Source: Clostridiales bacterium (lineage in GTDB: Bacteria; Bacillota_A; Clostridia; Christensenellales; CAG-917). Taken from it: a stretch of 13,409 nucleotides of DNA. The notes beneath the pieces are model-generated. The model was not told the DNA's origin, ran no database searches, and saw nothing but the letters and a program-made list of their open reading frames with translations. A program made the position numbers and the translations under genes. The stretch lies in contig JAITEJ010000187.1 in the NCBI GenBank assembly GCA_031282095.1, positions 1 through 13,409 of the forward strand. Reading direction: 5' to 3'. Within the stretch, counting starts at the first letter, position 1. Every line of letters starts with the position of its first letter. This document shows positions 1-7,375 of this stretch, in pieces.

Positions 1-2115
1 GACGACCGCCTGAACGAGTTTTCCGCCGCCGTTACGGAGGAGTCCATAGACCGTTTCCGCCGTCTTAACGATGAATTTCAAAGTATTACGAGAAGGGAAA
101 TACACGCGCGGCTTATCGCGGGGCTGAACAGGGATTCGGACGACTTCGCGATGGAACGGCTTATGCTTGCCCGCGCGGTCAAGTCCAAGATGAAAGGGCT
201 TACGCTGCGTCAGCTGTTCAAAGACATTCCCGAAATCGTCAAAATCGCCGCGCCGTGTATGCTGATGAGCCCTATTTCCGTGGCGCAATATTTGGAAATC
301 AACGATGATAAATTCGATATAGTGATTTTCGACGAAGCGTCGCAGGTTCCCACGGCGGAGGCGGTGGGAGCGATGGCGCGCGGTAAAACGGTGGTTATCG
401 TCGGAGACGCCAATCAGCTGCCGCCGACGTCCTTTTTCGTTTCCGACTATGTGGACGAGGATAATTTGGAGGACGAGGACTTAGAGAGCGTGTTGGACGA
501 GGCGATCGCCGTGGGGCTTCCCGAACATCATCTGTTGTGGCATTACCGCAGTAAGCACGAAAGCCTTATATCTTTTTCCAACGCCATGTACTATGAAAAT
601 AAGCTGCTCACATTTCCTTCTCCGAACGAGCTGTCGTCTAAGGTCATGTTCCATTATGTCGAAGGCGTATACGACAGAGGCGGCGCGAAAACCAACGCCG
701 AGGAGGCCGCCGCGCTTGTCGACGCGGTCGTCGCCAGACTGTCCGACCCTCTGGATAAATCGAGCATAGGCATAGTGACTTTCTCAAGCGCTCAAAGGTC
801 TCTGATAGAGGACAAACTGACGGCGGCAATAACGAAGCACAAGTTGGACGCCCGCGCGTTTTCTTGCGACGAGCCGTTATTCGTCAAAAATTTGGAGAAC
901 GTTCAGGGCGACGAGCGCGATATAATTTACTTTTCGGTCGGATACGGCCCCGACAAATACTGCCGGCTGTCGCTTAATTTCGGACCGTTAAATAAGCAGG
1001 GCGGTTTCCGCAGGCTCAACGTCGCGGTCACGAGGGCAAAGAGTGAAATGCATATGTTCTCGTCCATAACCTCCGATATGATAGACCTCGCAAAGACAAC
1101 TTCCAAGGGCGTACTGGGGCTTAAAGCCTTTTTGGAATTCGCGGACAAGGGCAAGACGATGCTTGCGCTTAACGCCGGCGAAGTCAGGGAGGATAAGGCG
1201 ACCGTCGGTATGTATATAGCCGAGGAGCTTAAGAGGGAAGGCATTCGCTGCGAGTGCAACGTCGGAGACAGCGGCTTCAAAATCGACGTGGGAGTTATAG
1301 ACCCCAACGATGAGAACAAATATCTGTTGGGTATCCTCTGCGACAGCCTTCAGGCGGGAGAGGTTAAATCCGTGCGCGACAAATACGTGTTGGAGGTAAA
1401 AACGCTGAAGCTTCTCGGTTGGAATCTCTACCGTATGTGGACGGTCAACTTCCTGCAAAATCCCAAAAGGGAAATAAAACGCGTCAAGGCGTATATAGAA
1501 CGTTTGGCGAATTTACAGTCCGGCAAATTTAAGTCCTTGCCCGAAAACGCCGCCACGAAGTTTAAGCGCGATTACAAGGCGGTTCCCGTAAAGGCAATCG
1601 CCAAGGGCGGCAACGAGTTCGTACTCAACGTCAAGAACGAGGCGGCGATACGTCAAAAGGCGGAGGCGATCATCAACACGGAGCAACCGATAGCCGAAAG
1701 CGTATTGCAACGCAAGCTGTTCACCGTATACGGCATAAACCGCACCAACACCAAGGCGGCAGCTAAAATCAATGAAATTTTGGAAGAATTCGCCCATCTC
1801 AAGGTCACTTTCGAGGATGTGGCGTTCTACGCCGCGCCCGAGGTCATAACATATGACTATTACCGTCCCAAAAACGACGGCGCGGCTAAACGCGGTATAA
1901 GCGAAATACATCCCGCCGAGTTTATCGCCGCCGCCCGCTGCGTAGTAGAGCGTTACGTGTCCGTGCCGCGCGCCGATCTCATCACGGAGACGGCAAAGCT
2001 GCTCGGCTTCTCCAAACCCGCCGCCGACAGCGCGGAATATATCAACTATTGCGTCGACGAGGGCGTAAGAAAAGGCATGTTCCTTGTGGCGATGGATAAT
2101 AAAATCACTTTTTAA
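1..2115 (+). CDS. Superfamily 1 helicase with endonuclease-like and DUF3320-like C-terminal domains (5' truncated)
   Basis: The reading frame is open from the first base, so this is the C-terminal 704 residues of a larger protein and the ATG at 151 is internal. SF1 (UPF1/DNA2-like) motor motifs are clear: Walker B DEASQ (fragment residues 111-115), motif III GDANQLPP (135-142), YRSKHESL (from 182), NVQGDERD (300-307) and LNVAVTRAK (339-347). The Walker A part lies off the window. Residues about 400-503 resemble the PD-(D/E)XK-type domain found in these helicases: FKIDVGV, LLGILCDS, then LGWNLYRMW. Residues about 540-700 look like DUF3320, a winged-helix-like tail. The family is usually very large with an N-terminal DUF4011. 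It is probably a DNA or RNA helicase-nuclease, perhaps in defence or repair, but the substrate is unknown. The helicase call is firm; the names of the C-terminal domains are from recognition only. A terminator-like hairpin follows at 2222-2275. Confidence 0.9.
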   Translation, partial: DDRLNEFSAAVTEESIDRFRRLNDEFQSITRREIHARLIAGLNRDSDDFAMERLMLARAVKSKMKGLTLRQLFKDIPEIVKIAAPCMLMSPISVAQYLEINDDKFDIVIFDEASQVPTAEAVGAMARGKTVVIVGDANQLPPTSFFVSDYVDEDNLEDEDLESVLDEAIAVGLPEHHLLWHYRSKHESLISFSNAMYYENKLLTFPSPNELSSKVMFHYVEGVYDRGGAKTNAEEAAALVDAVVARLSDPLDKSSIGIVTFSSAQRSLIEDKLTAAITKHKLDARAFSCDEPLFVKNLENVQGDERDIIYFSVGYGPDKYCRLSLNFGPLNKQGGFRRLNVAVTRAKSEMHMFSSITSDMIDLAKTTSKGVLGLKAFLEFADKGKTMLALNAGEVREDKATVGMYIAEELKREGIRCECNVGDSGFKIDVGVIDPNDENKYLLGILCDSLQAGEVKSVRDKYVLEVKTLKLLGWNLYRMWTVNFLQNPKREIKRVKAYIERLANLQSGKFKSLPENAATKFKRDYKAVPVKAIAKGGNEFVLNVKNEAAIRQKAEAIINTEQPIAESVLQRKLFTVYGINRTNTKAAAKINEILEEFAHLKVTFEDVAFYAAPEVITYDYYRPKNDGAAKRGISEIHPAEFIAAARCVVERYVSVPRADLITETAKLLGFSKPAADSAEYINYCVDEGVRKGMFLVAMDNKITF

Positions 2116-2199
2116 ATAATGCTCCTCAGGGAATTACGCAGTCTCCCTTATGCTCCGTGAATCAAGCTTATGTTCGCGGTGAAACGGAAAAATTGCAGC

Positions 2200-2360
2200 G
2201 CAACGTTTGCCCGTTGTAATTAAAAACGCGGTCGGCGCGGGAAAATCCCCGCAGTCAGCCGCGTTTTATTTTATCGGATTTGAAATACGAATACGTTGCC
2301 GCGTTATCGGAATCGTTCGGGTTCGCATTTATGCGAAACACGTAAACAGACGGCTTGCCG
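2200..2360. repeat. Direct repeat, copy 1 (terminator plus relict gene 3' end)
   Basis: This stretch aligns almost end to end with 2367-2524. Shared blocks include GCAACG-TTGC, GTAATTAAAAACGC, CGCAGTCAGCCGCGTTT, CCGCGTT-TCGGAAT, TTTATGCG-AACA and GTA-ACAGACG. Copy 2 contains the last codons of the lipoprotein gene. On the minus strand copy 1 still reads SVYVFRIN where the real gene reads SVYLFRIKV-stop, so it looks like a fossil of the same coding 3' end with its terminator. The rest of this spacer (2116-2199) shows no gene. Confidence 0.8.
2222..2275 (+). terminator. Terminator-like hairpin after the helicase gene
   Basis: An imperfect GC-rich inverted repeat begins AAAACGCGG and closes CCGCGTTTT. 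It is followed on the plus strand by a T-rich run (TTTTATTTTAT), about 105 bp after the helicase stop. The A-rich left flank gives a T-run on the other strand as well, so it could work in both directions. It is the sister copy of the hairpin at 2389-2436. Confidence 0.6.
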
Positions 2361-2366
2361 TATATT

Positions 2367-2524
2367 GCAACGCTTGCTTTCCGTAATTAAAAACGCTGAC
2401 TGCGAGAGAAAATCTCCCGCAGTCAGCCGCGTTTCATTTTGTTGATTTTAAAATACGTTCCCGCGTTGTCGGAATAGTTATTAGTCACACCTTTATGCGG
2501 AACAGGTAGACAGACGATCCGCCG
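2367..2524. repeat. Direct repeat, copy 2 (terminator plus live gene 3' end)
   Basis: This is the second copy of the unit at 2200-2360, starting 167 bp further on. Its right end (2485-2524) is the functional 3' end of the minus-strand lipoprotein gene, and its left part carries that gene's terminator. The divergence between the copies suggests an old duplication, or what remains of a tandem pair of paralogous genes after deletion. Confidence 0.8.
2389..2436 (-). terminator. Intrinsic terminator of the lipoprotein gene
   Basis: The arms CTGACTGCGAGAG (2396-2408) and CTCCCGCAGTCAG (2414-2426) pair at 12 of 13 positions around a short A-rich loop. Read on the minus strand, the hairpin lies about 60 nt after the lipoprotein stop and is followed by GTTTTTAATT. 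The plus-strand side is also moderately T-rich, so it may terminate in both directions. Confidence 0.75.
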
Positions 2525-5500
2525 ACGGAGTCTACGATAAAAACGGAGTCTACGGAAACTCCCGCCAAGAAAGCGGCGGACTGGAAATTGTTTTCAGTAC
2601 CCACGAAAATAATCTCTACAAAAGGCGAAAAGCCGCCCGCGGTCTGCGTCTTAAAAAACGACAGGAAAGACTTCAATTCCGCTGCGGTCTCAATGTAGAA
2701 ATCATATGCCGTATCGTCAAAGGTTGAGGTTTTAAAGTATAGCGCCGCCACAGAGGACTCGGCGGCGGGATAATCGACTTTATAGACGAATTCGCTCGGA
2801 GGGATCGTATATGTGAGTTCGGTGTGTGTTTGGGATAGCTCCCCGTCTGAAATGAGAAAATAGGAATGCAGGAGGAACTCCGATCCTTTTCCTCCGCCCG
2901 TCGTAATCATTCTGTCGCCCCACGTAGTGTCAACCGCATACCAACGCTTTACGGCGTCGTCGTCATAAGGATCGGCGTCTAGCAACACCTTATTCCACGC
3001 GTGATTGCCGCGGTTCCCGACGCTTGAGGACGCGGTGCCTATTACGCGCACGGAGGTTATGTTTTCCATAGCGCAGAGCAGGACGAAAGCTTTAGATTTG
3101 CCGTCGCATACGGCAAGTCTGTTTACGGTGTTGAAAACGCCCTCTAAAAAGAAGCAGTTTTCGATATACCATGTACTGTCGTCATAATCCGCTGTTTTAT
3201 AGTCGTATTCGACGCAGTATATAAGCCAATCGTAAATGGCAAGCACCTTTTCAAAGTCGGACATGCCGTCGGATATGATGGTTTTGGCGACCTTGACAGC
3301 GTCGTCGTATAATGCCTGCAGGGCGTCGCCGTTTTCATCGCCGTTAAACTGAGGACGGTAACCTGATTGAACTGCGAGATAGAGCATATTAGAGTTGGTG
3401 ACGGCGACGGGATAGAGCGGCGCGGATTCTATGAACAGTTCCCTGTCGTTTTCATCGTCAATATAGGGTACGCCGTCTATATTGACAAAGTACGACAGCG
3501 CCTGCGGAACGCTGCCGCCGTCTTTACTTGCGAAAGGCTTTGTCGGACCCTCCGGCTTATTCATGTACTCGTCCGCCAAAGTGACGGTCAAGATCTTTCC
3601 CGAGCCGGAAGGCGTCTCATTATAATTGAAACCCATTAAGCCGGCGCCTAGCTCGAAAGAATACAGCGCGCGGTTTATAGCGGCGGTTAACGTGGTGCCG
3701 TCGGGAAAGTTGGTCGCGTACGGAATAAAGAACTCCGCGGTTTTGGTATGCGTCAACAATTGATATTGTATCGCCGCGATGACTTCGTCGGCGTAGGAAA
3801 GCCACGCGTTTTTGTTTTCACCGTTCCAAACGTAAGTATTCTCCATATAGCTCTCGCGCGTTTGAGCCTCGGTCTGCGTAACCGCGAAAACAGTCAGGGT
3901 ATTGGTTTTTACATTGTCGATCACAGCGTATACGTTGTTTTCGCCGGGCGACGGAGTAAACGTTATAAAGCCTGAGGAGGAGCAAGTTACGTTCTCCATG
4001 AGCCTGCCGTTGTTATACCAAACCGCGGAAGCCTTCGGGTTAACGGACTCCGCCGGCAGGACGTTTAAGTGAACGGCGAAGCTTTGCGCGTTGGCGCCGC
4101 CGATTTTCTGTACTAACATATCGGGATTTTCAACGGAAATCGCCGCCGAATTTATAGCGTCGAAACGCTCCGTTACGTAAACGGTGACCGTTTCGGACTG
4201 CGCGAACACTTTCTCGCCCAAGCGGTCGTCATAAAACACCCGTGCGAAAACGTCGTAATTCTTTACTTCCGAAGTAGGTTCGAGCGTAAAGGTAAGGTCT
4301 TCGGTTTCTTGCCGTACATTGTTTACGTACCACTCGACGGCTTTATCCGCCCCCGCGTCGCTCTTATTCCAATTAACGGTGAACGTCACCGGATATACGG
4401 CGGACGTCTGCTGATACAGCCGAGAACTGTCGAGGGCTGTTCCGTCCGGCGCCGCCGCGGAGAGAACCACGTCTGAAACGTCCGCCTTGCGGGTAACGAA
4501 GGTCACTACGTTCATACCGTTCGCGTTGTCGGCGCGCGCCGAAATCTGATATTGTCCGTCCAAAGAGGTCGGCGTAAACCACAGCCGGCGGCTTTTCTGT
4601 CCGGGAACCTCCGCCGCGCTGGTGAAACTGCCCGCCGCGGAAAACTTTTCGCTCCACAGCCACGTTATATCGGGAGCGGCGTTGCAATTCTTTTCCCACG
4701 TAAGCTCTAAAATGACAGGCTTGCCCACCTGCGCTATGTAGTTTCCGTCGCTTAGCAACGCGAGACCGCTGTTTTCGGGAACGGTGATGGTCACGCCCTT
4801 CATCTCGTCATAGACGCCGAAAGTAACTAAATTCGTATATACGGTTTTCGGCGCGTAGCCGCCGTTTTCGGTGACCCGCGCGAACATGCTTATCGCTTCG
4901 CCCCTGATCTTGCGTATCGCAAAGGTTTCCGAATAGGAATCGAAAGCCGTCCATTTTCTGAATTTATCGGTTTCGCCCGCCGTGACCATAGCGGCTATTT
5001 CCGCCTTGCTCAACTCGTAATTATTGCCGTTTTCATTGTCGTTATATACAAACCACTCGTATATATAATCGCCGTTCGTGTAATCGTTCGGCTCGTTGAC
5101 GGTGATCAGCATTTCCACGCCGGCGGGAGTCGACGATGCGATGCCGTCGTAATATTGCACTCGGTTTTTAGTCGCCGTAAGCGTGGCGTCCCGCAAAGAG
5201 TCGTATTGAACGTATACGTCTATGGTCGCCGTAACCTTGCCGTCTTCGGATGCGGCGCGGAATTTGGTCTGCCCTTCGGACACCCCTTTTACATGACCGG
5301 ACTTGTCCACGGTCGCCACGGACGGATTATTTGAAGTCAACGTAAAGCCGTCCGTCGTTGTAAGCGGATTTAGCTTGTAGTTAATCGTAATTTCCTGTCC
5401 GACATAAATATTCAGATACTCGTCGGCAAAGACTATGCTTTGAAGCGGCACGCGGAACACGCCGCAAGCGGCAAGAGCCGCGGCTAAAACGGCAAACGCC

Positions 5501-5550
5501 GCCGCCGCAAGAGCGATTCGGAAGTTCTTTAAGATAAGCGACTTTTTCAT
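2485..5550 (-). CDS. Lipoprotein with Ig-like domains and a transglutaminase-like domain
   Basis: A 1021-residue surface protein, counting from the ATG at 5550. An in-frame GTG at 5574 exists, but it falls between the -35 and -10 boxes and would spoil the signal peptide. Residues 1-28 form a lipoprotein signal (MKKSLIL, Ala/Leu core) ending in lipobox LAAC with Cys29, so the mature protein should be lipid-anchored outside the cell. Residues about 34-115 form a BIG2-like Ig fold (SLNPSVATV-type core, here NNPSVATVDKSGHVKGVSEG). About 115-600 look like further Ig-like beta domains. About 780-900 form a transglutaminase-like fold: Cys815 in AVCDGKSKAF, His850 in GNHAWNKV and Asp874 in YAVDTTWGD, a complete catalytic triad. 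Members of this fold act as proteases or cross-linkers; the substrate here is unknown. Its promoter directly abuts the ATG, with no Shine-Dalgarno site. Confidence 0.88.
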   Translation of the reverse strand: MKKSLILKNFRIALAAAAFAVLAAALAACGVFRVPLQSIVFADEYLNIYVGQEITINYKLNPLTTTDGFTLTSNNPSVATVDKSGHVKGVSEGQTKFRAASEDGKVTATIDVYVQYDSLRDATLTATKNRVQYYDGIASSTPAGVEMLITVNEPNDYTNGDYIYEWFVYNDNENGNNYELSKAEIAAMVTAGETDKFRKWTAFDSYSETFAIRKIRGEAISMFARVTENGGYAPKTVYTNLVTFGVYDEMKGVTITVPENSGLALLSDGNYIAQVGKPVILELTWEKNCNAAPDITWLWSEKFSAAGSFTSAAEVPGQKSRRLWFTPTSLDGQYQISARADNANGMNVVTFVTRKADVSDVVLSAAAPDGTALDSSRLYQQTSAVYPVTFTVNWNKSDAGADKAVEWYVNNVRQETEDLTFTLEPTSEVKNYDVFARVFYDDRLGEKVFAQSETVTVYVTERFDAINSAAISVENPDMLVQKIGGANAQSFAVHLNVLPAESVNPKASAVWYNNGRLMENVTCSSSGFITFTPSPGENNVYAVIDNVKTNTLTVFAVTQTEAQTRESYMENTYVWNGENKNAWLSYADEVIAAIQYQLLTHTKTAEFFIPYATNFPDGTTLTAAINRALYSFELGAGLMGFNYNETPSGSGKILTVTLADEYMNKPEGPTKPFASKDGGSVPQALSYFVNIDGVPYIDDENDRELFIESAPLYPVAVTNSNMLYLAVQSGYRPQFNGDENGDALQALYDDAVKVAKTIISDGMSDFEKVLAIYDWLIYCVEYDYKTADYDDSTWYIENCFFLEGVFNTVNRLAVCDGKSKAFVLLCAMENITSVRVIGTASSSVGNRGNHAWNKVLLDADPYDDDAVKRWYAVDTTWGDRMITTGGGKGSEFLLHSYFLISDGELSQTHTELTYTIPPSEFVYKVDYPAAESSVAALYFKTSTFDDTAYDFYIETAAELKSFLSFFKTQTAGGFSPFVEIIFVGTENNFQSAAFLAGVSVDSVFIVDSVGGSSVYLFRIKV

Positions 5551-5556
5551 ACTTAT

Positions 5557-5585
5557 ATCATACAACGCAATCACACCAATGTCAA
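5557..5585 (-). promoter_or_regulatory. Consensus sigma-A promoter of the lipoprotein gene, abutting the start codon
   Basis: On the minus strand, TTGACA (5585-5580) is separated by exactly 17 nt from TATGAT (5562-5557). Only six nucleotides (ATAAGT) separate the -10 box from the ATG at 5550. Transcription should therefore start at or next to the A of ATG, giving a leaderless mRNA. No GGAGG-like site is present between the -10 box and the ATG. Confidence 0.8.
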
Positions 5586-5638
5586 TACCAAACCGTCATA
5601 TATCTGACACACGACGTATTCCCCGCGTGATTTTTTGC

Positions 5639-5667
5639 TTGCCTATGCCGTACGCTTCTGTTATAAT
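5639..5667 (+). promoter_or_regulatory. Sigma-A promoter of mrnC, abutting the start codon
   Basis: TTGCCT (5639-5644), a 17-nt spacer, then a perfect TATAAT (5662-5667). Six nucleotides (ATTTAG) follow before the mrnC ATG at 5674. The last three are an in-frame TAG stop, so translation cannot begin further upstream. Transcription should start at or beside the ATG, giving a leaderless mRNA. Confidence 0.72.
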
Positions 5668-5673
5668 ATTTAG

Positions 5674-6087
5674 ATGAACTGTGAACCGATTTATACCGCT
5701 CCTTTAACGGAGGAAGAAACGCGTTTTTTAAATCCGCTTGTGTTGGCATACGTAGGCGACGCCGTGCATTCGCTTTACGTGCGGTGCCGTTTGGCGTCGT
5801 CGTCGGACGCCAAAGTCGGAGCGTTGGAAGCGAAAGCCGTGAAAGAGGTCAGCGCGGTAAGTCAATCCGCGGTTGCGGAACGGCTTTCCGAGTTTATGAA
5901 CGAAGCCGAATCGGATGTTTATCGGCGCGCGCGCAACGCTAAACCGTCGCATTTCGCAAAAAATGCCAATGAAGCCGAATATAAACGCGCCACGGGTTTT
6001 GAGGCGCTTATAGGCTATCTTTATCTTTCGGGCAATCGCGAACGGCTTGAGGCTTTATTTGATTTCGCGGCGAACGGCGCGAAGTGA
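5674..6087 (+). CDS. mrnC: Mini-ribonuclease III (Mini-III), 23S rRNA processing
   Basis: A 137-residue protein of normal Mini-III length. In Bacillus subtilis this RNase III-fold enzyme lacks a dsRNA-binding domain and trims 23S rRNA precursor ends; it acts in the cytoplasm. Visible here are the signature LAYVGDAVHSLYVR with catalytic Asp29, RNAKPSHFAKNANEAEYKRA (residues 87-106, the conserved central block), and FEALIGYLYLSG with the second metal-ligand Glu110. The start is fixed by an in-frame TAG just before the ATG and by the family N-terminus. There is no Shine-Dalgarno site; the -10 box ends 6 nt before the ATG. It is followed by rlmB, the order known from Firmicutes, but cysS, often upstream, is replaced here by the divergent lipoprotein gene. 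Confidence 0.95.
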   Translation: MNCEPIYTAPLTEEETRFLNPLVLAYVGDAVHSLYVRCRLASSSDAKVGALEAKAVKEVSAVSQSAVAERLSEFMNEAESDVYRRARNAKPSHFAKNANEAEYKRATGFEALIGYLYLSGNRERLEALFDFAANGAK

Positions 6088-6097
6088 ATTTAACGTT

Positions 6098-6184
6098 ATG
6101 AACGGCTGTGACATAGAGTCGGTTCAAACATTTTTTACAAAGCAAAAAATTGAGGTTTTGAAAATCGGAGTTTATTTCAAATGA
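6098..6184 (+). CDS. Candidate 28-residue leader ORF overlapping rlmB
   Basis: An ATG-started ORF of 28 codons fills the mrnC-rlmB gap and ends with a TGA that overlaps the rlmB ATG (ATGA, 6181-6184), the classic arrangement for translational coupling. The peptide starts MNGCDIESVQ and ends LKIGVYFK, and matches no family I know. There is no convincing Shine-Dalgarno site before its ATG, so it may be chance. If it is real, it could deliver ribosomes to rlmB. Confidence 0.3.
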   Translation: MNGCDIESVQTFFTKQKIEVLKIGVYFK

Positions 6185-6906
6185 TTATTTCGGGTAAGAA
6201 CAGCGTTAAGGAAGCTTTATCGGCGGGAAAAACGGATAAAGTTTATATACTCTCCGGCAATACGGACAGGCAGTTGGGAGAGATAGCGCGACAGGCGAAA
6301 GACGCCGGCGCGCGCGTGGTCTATGCCGAGAAAGCCGTTCTCGACAAGCTTTCGCCCGGCGGCAAGCATCAGGGGGCGGCGGCGGAGATTTCGGAATACG
6401 AGTACGCGTCTGCGGACGATATTTTCGCGTTTGCCGAAACGCGCGGAGAAGAGCCCGTGATTTTGATTTTAGACGGCGTTCAAGATCCTATGAATTTGGG
6501 CGCGGTTATGCGTTCGGCGGAGTGTCTCGGCGCGCACGGCGTCATTATCGGAAAGCACCGCGCCGCCTCTGTAAGCGAAACCGCGATAAAAGCGTCCGCC
6601 GGAGCCGCGGAGCATGTGCTTTGCGCGAAAGTCGGCAATATAAACGACGTTATCCGCGAACTTAAAGAGAGATTTGTCAAGGTTTACGCCGCGGAGGCGG
6701 ACGGGAATCCGATTGATTCCGCGGATCTCAGGGGAGCGGTCGCCATAGTGATAGGCGGAGAAGGCGACGGCGTTAAACGCTTGACGAGAGAGCTTTGCGA
6801 CGGCGTCGTGTCAATACCGATGAAAGGAAAGCTGAATTCGCTGAACGCTTCAGTGGCGGCCGGTATCGTACTTTACGAAACGCTCAGACAGCGCGGAAGC
6901 AGTTAA
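6181..6906 (+). CDS. rlmB: 23S rRNA 2'-O-methyltransferase, TrmH/SpoU family (RlmB type)
   Basis: A 241-residue SPOUT methyltransferase that should transfer methyl from S-adenosylmethionine to a ribose 2'-OH; Escherichia coli RlmB modifies G2251 in 23S rRNA. The N-terminal substrate-binding domain (residues 1-75: GKNSVKEAL, then GGKHQGAAAEI) is followed by the three SpoU motifs: motif 1 NLGAVMRSAECLGAHGVII with Asn105 and Arg111, motif 2 IVIGGEGDGVKRL (189-201), and motif 3 SIPMKGKLNSLNASVAAG (211-228), which forms the knot. Length and order fit RlmB/YacO. The ATG at 6181 matches the family start (a few residues before GKN), with GGAG at 6167-6170 about 10 nt upstream. It probably shares the mrnC transcript. 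The exact target nucleotide is inferred from family only. Confidence 0.93.
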   Translation: MIISGKNSVKEALSAGKTDKVYILSGNTDRQLGEIARQAKDAGARVVYAEKAVLDKLSPGGKHQGAAAEISEYEYASADDIFAFAETRGEEPVILILDGVQDPMNLGAVMRSAECLGAHGVIIGKHRAASVSETAIKASAGAAEHVLCAKVGNINDVIRELKERFVKVYAAEADGNPIDSADLRGAVAIVIGGEGDGVKRLTRELCDGVVSIPMKGKLNSLNASVAAGIVLYETLRQRGSS

Positions 6907-6941
6907 ACGGTAAAGCTTTCTTAAGAGGAAAGCCGCAAACT

Positions 6942-7212
6942 TGAGGGTAACTCGGTCGTTGACGGAAAAGCTGAATGCTCCGGTTTTAAGTCGGAGCATA
7001 TGCTGAATTCGCCGGAAGATTCTCGGCGACCTGTGAGGGTACTCGGTCGTTGATCGGAATTGAATTTCCCGGTTTTAAGTCGGAGTATATGCTGAATTCG
7101 CCGAAAGCTTCTCGGCGACCTGTGAGGGTAACTCGGTCGTTGATCGGAATTGAATTCTTCGGTTTTGAGTCGGAGTATATGCTGAATTCGCCGAAAGCTT
7201 CTCGGCGACCTG
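6942..7212. repeat. Three tandem copies of a roughly 90-bp repeat with conserved hairpin
   Basis: The copies are 6942-7033 (92 bp), 7034-7122 (89 bp) and 7123-7212 (90 bp). Each begins TGAGGGTA-CTCGGTCGTTGA and ends CTCGGCGACCTG. Copies 2 and 3 are nearly identical; copy 1 is more diverged. Each contains an inverted repeat TCGCCGA/TCGGCGA (7009-7029, 7098-7118, 7188-7208); the one stem change in copy 1 leaves a G-U wobble, so the stem is kept. The reading frames across it (7050-7262 plus, 6986-7315 minus) only translate the repeat and have no ribosome binding site. Together with flanks, 6907-7375 holds no other supported gene. Confidence 0.92.
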
Positions 7213-7375
7213 TATTGTACCGTATTAAACGCTCGGGCAATACGTACGCCGTTAAACGGTAAATTTCTCGGTAATGAAAAGCCGAAAGCTTGCGGCGCGG
7301 GTTTCTGCGGGGCAAATACGTTTACAGCGATGAGAAAAGCGCCGGTTATCGATTTTTACTTCAAAGGAGAGATAT

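Noticed and set aside
927..1458. Minus-strand frames of 130 and 156 codons within the helicase gene
   Set aside because: They are antisense shadows of a well-supported coding frame with clear helicase motifs.
5551..5574. GTG at 5574 as start of the lipoprotein
   Set aside because: It lies between the -35 and -10 boxes and adds eight residues before a typical MKKS signal-peptide start.
6942..7212. CRISPR array
   Set aside because: Units are adjacent with no unique spacers, the period is about 90 bp and no cas gene is present.
6986..7315. 109-codon minus-strand frame and 70-codon plus-strand frame with internal repeats
   Set aside because: They only translate the 90-bp DNA repeat, have no ribosome binding site, and both strands are open for the same reason.
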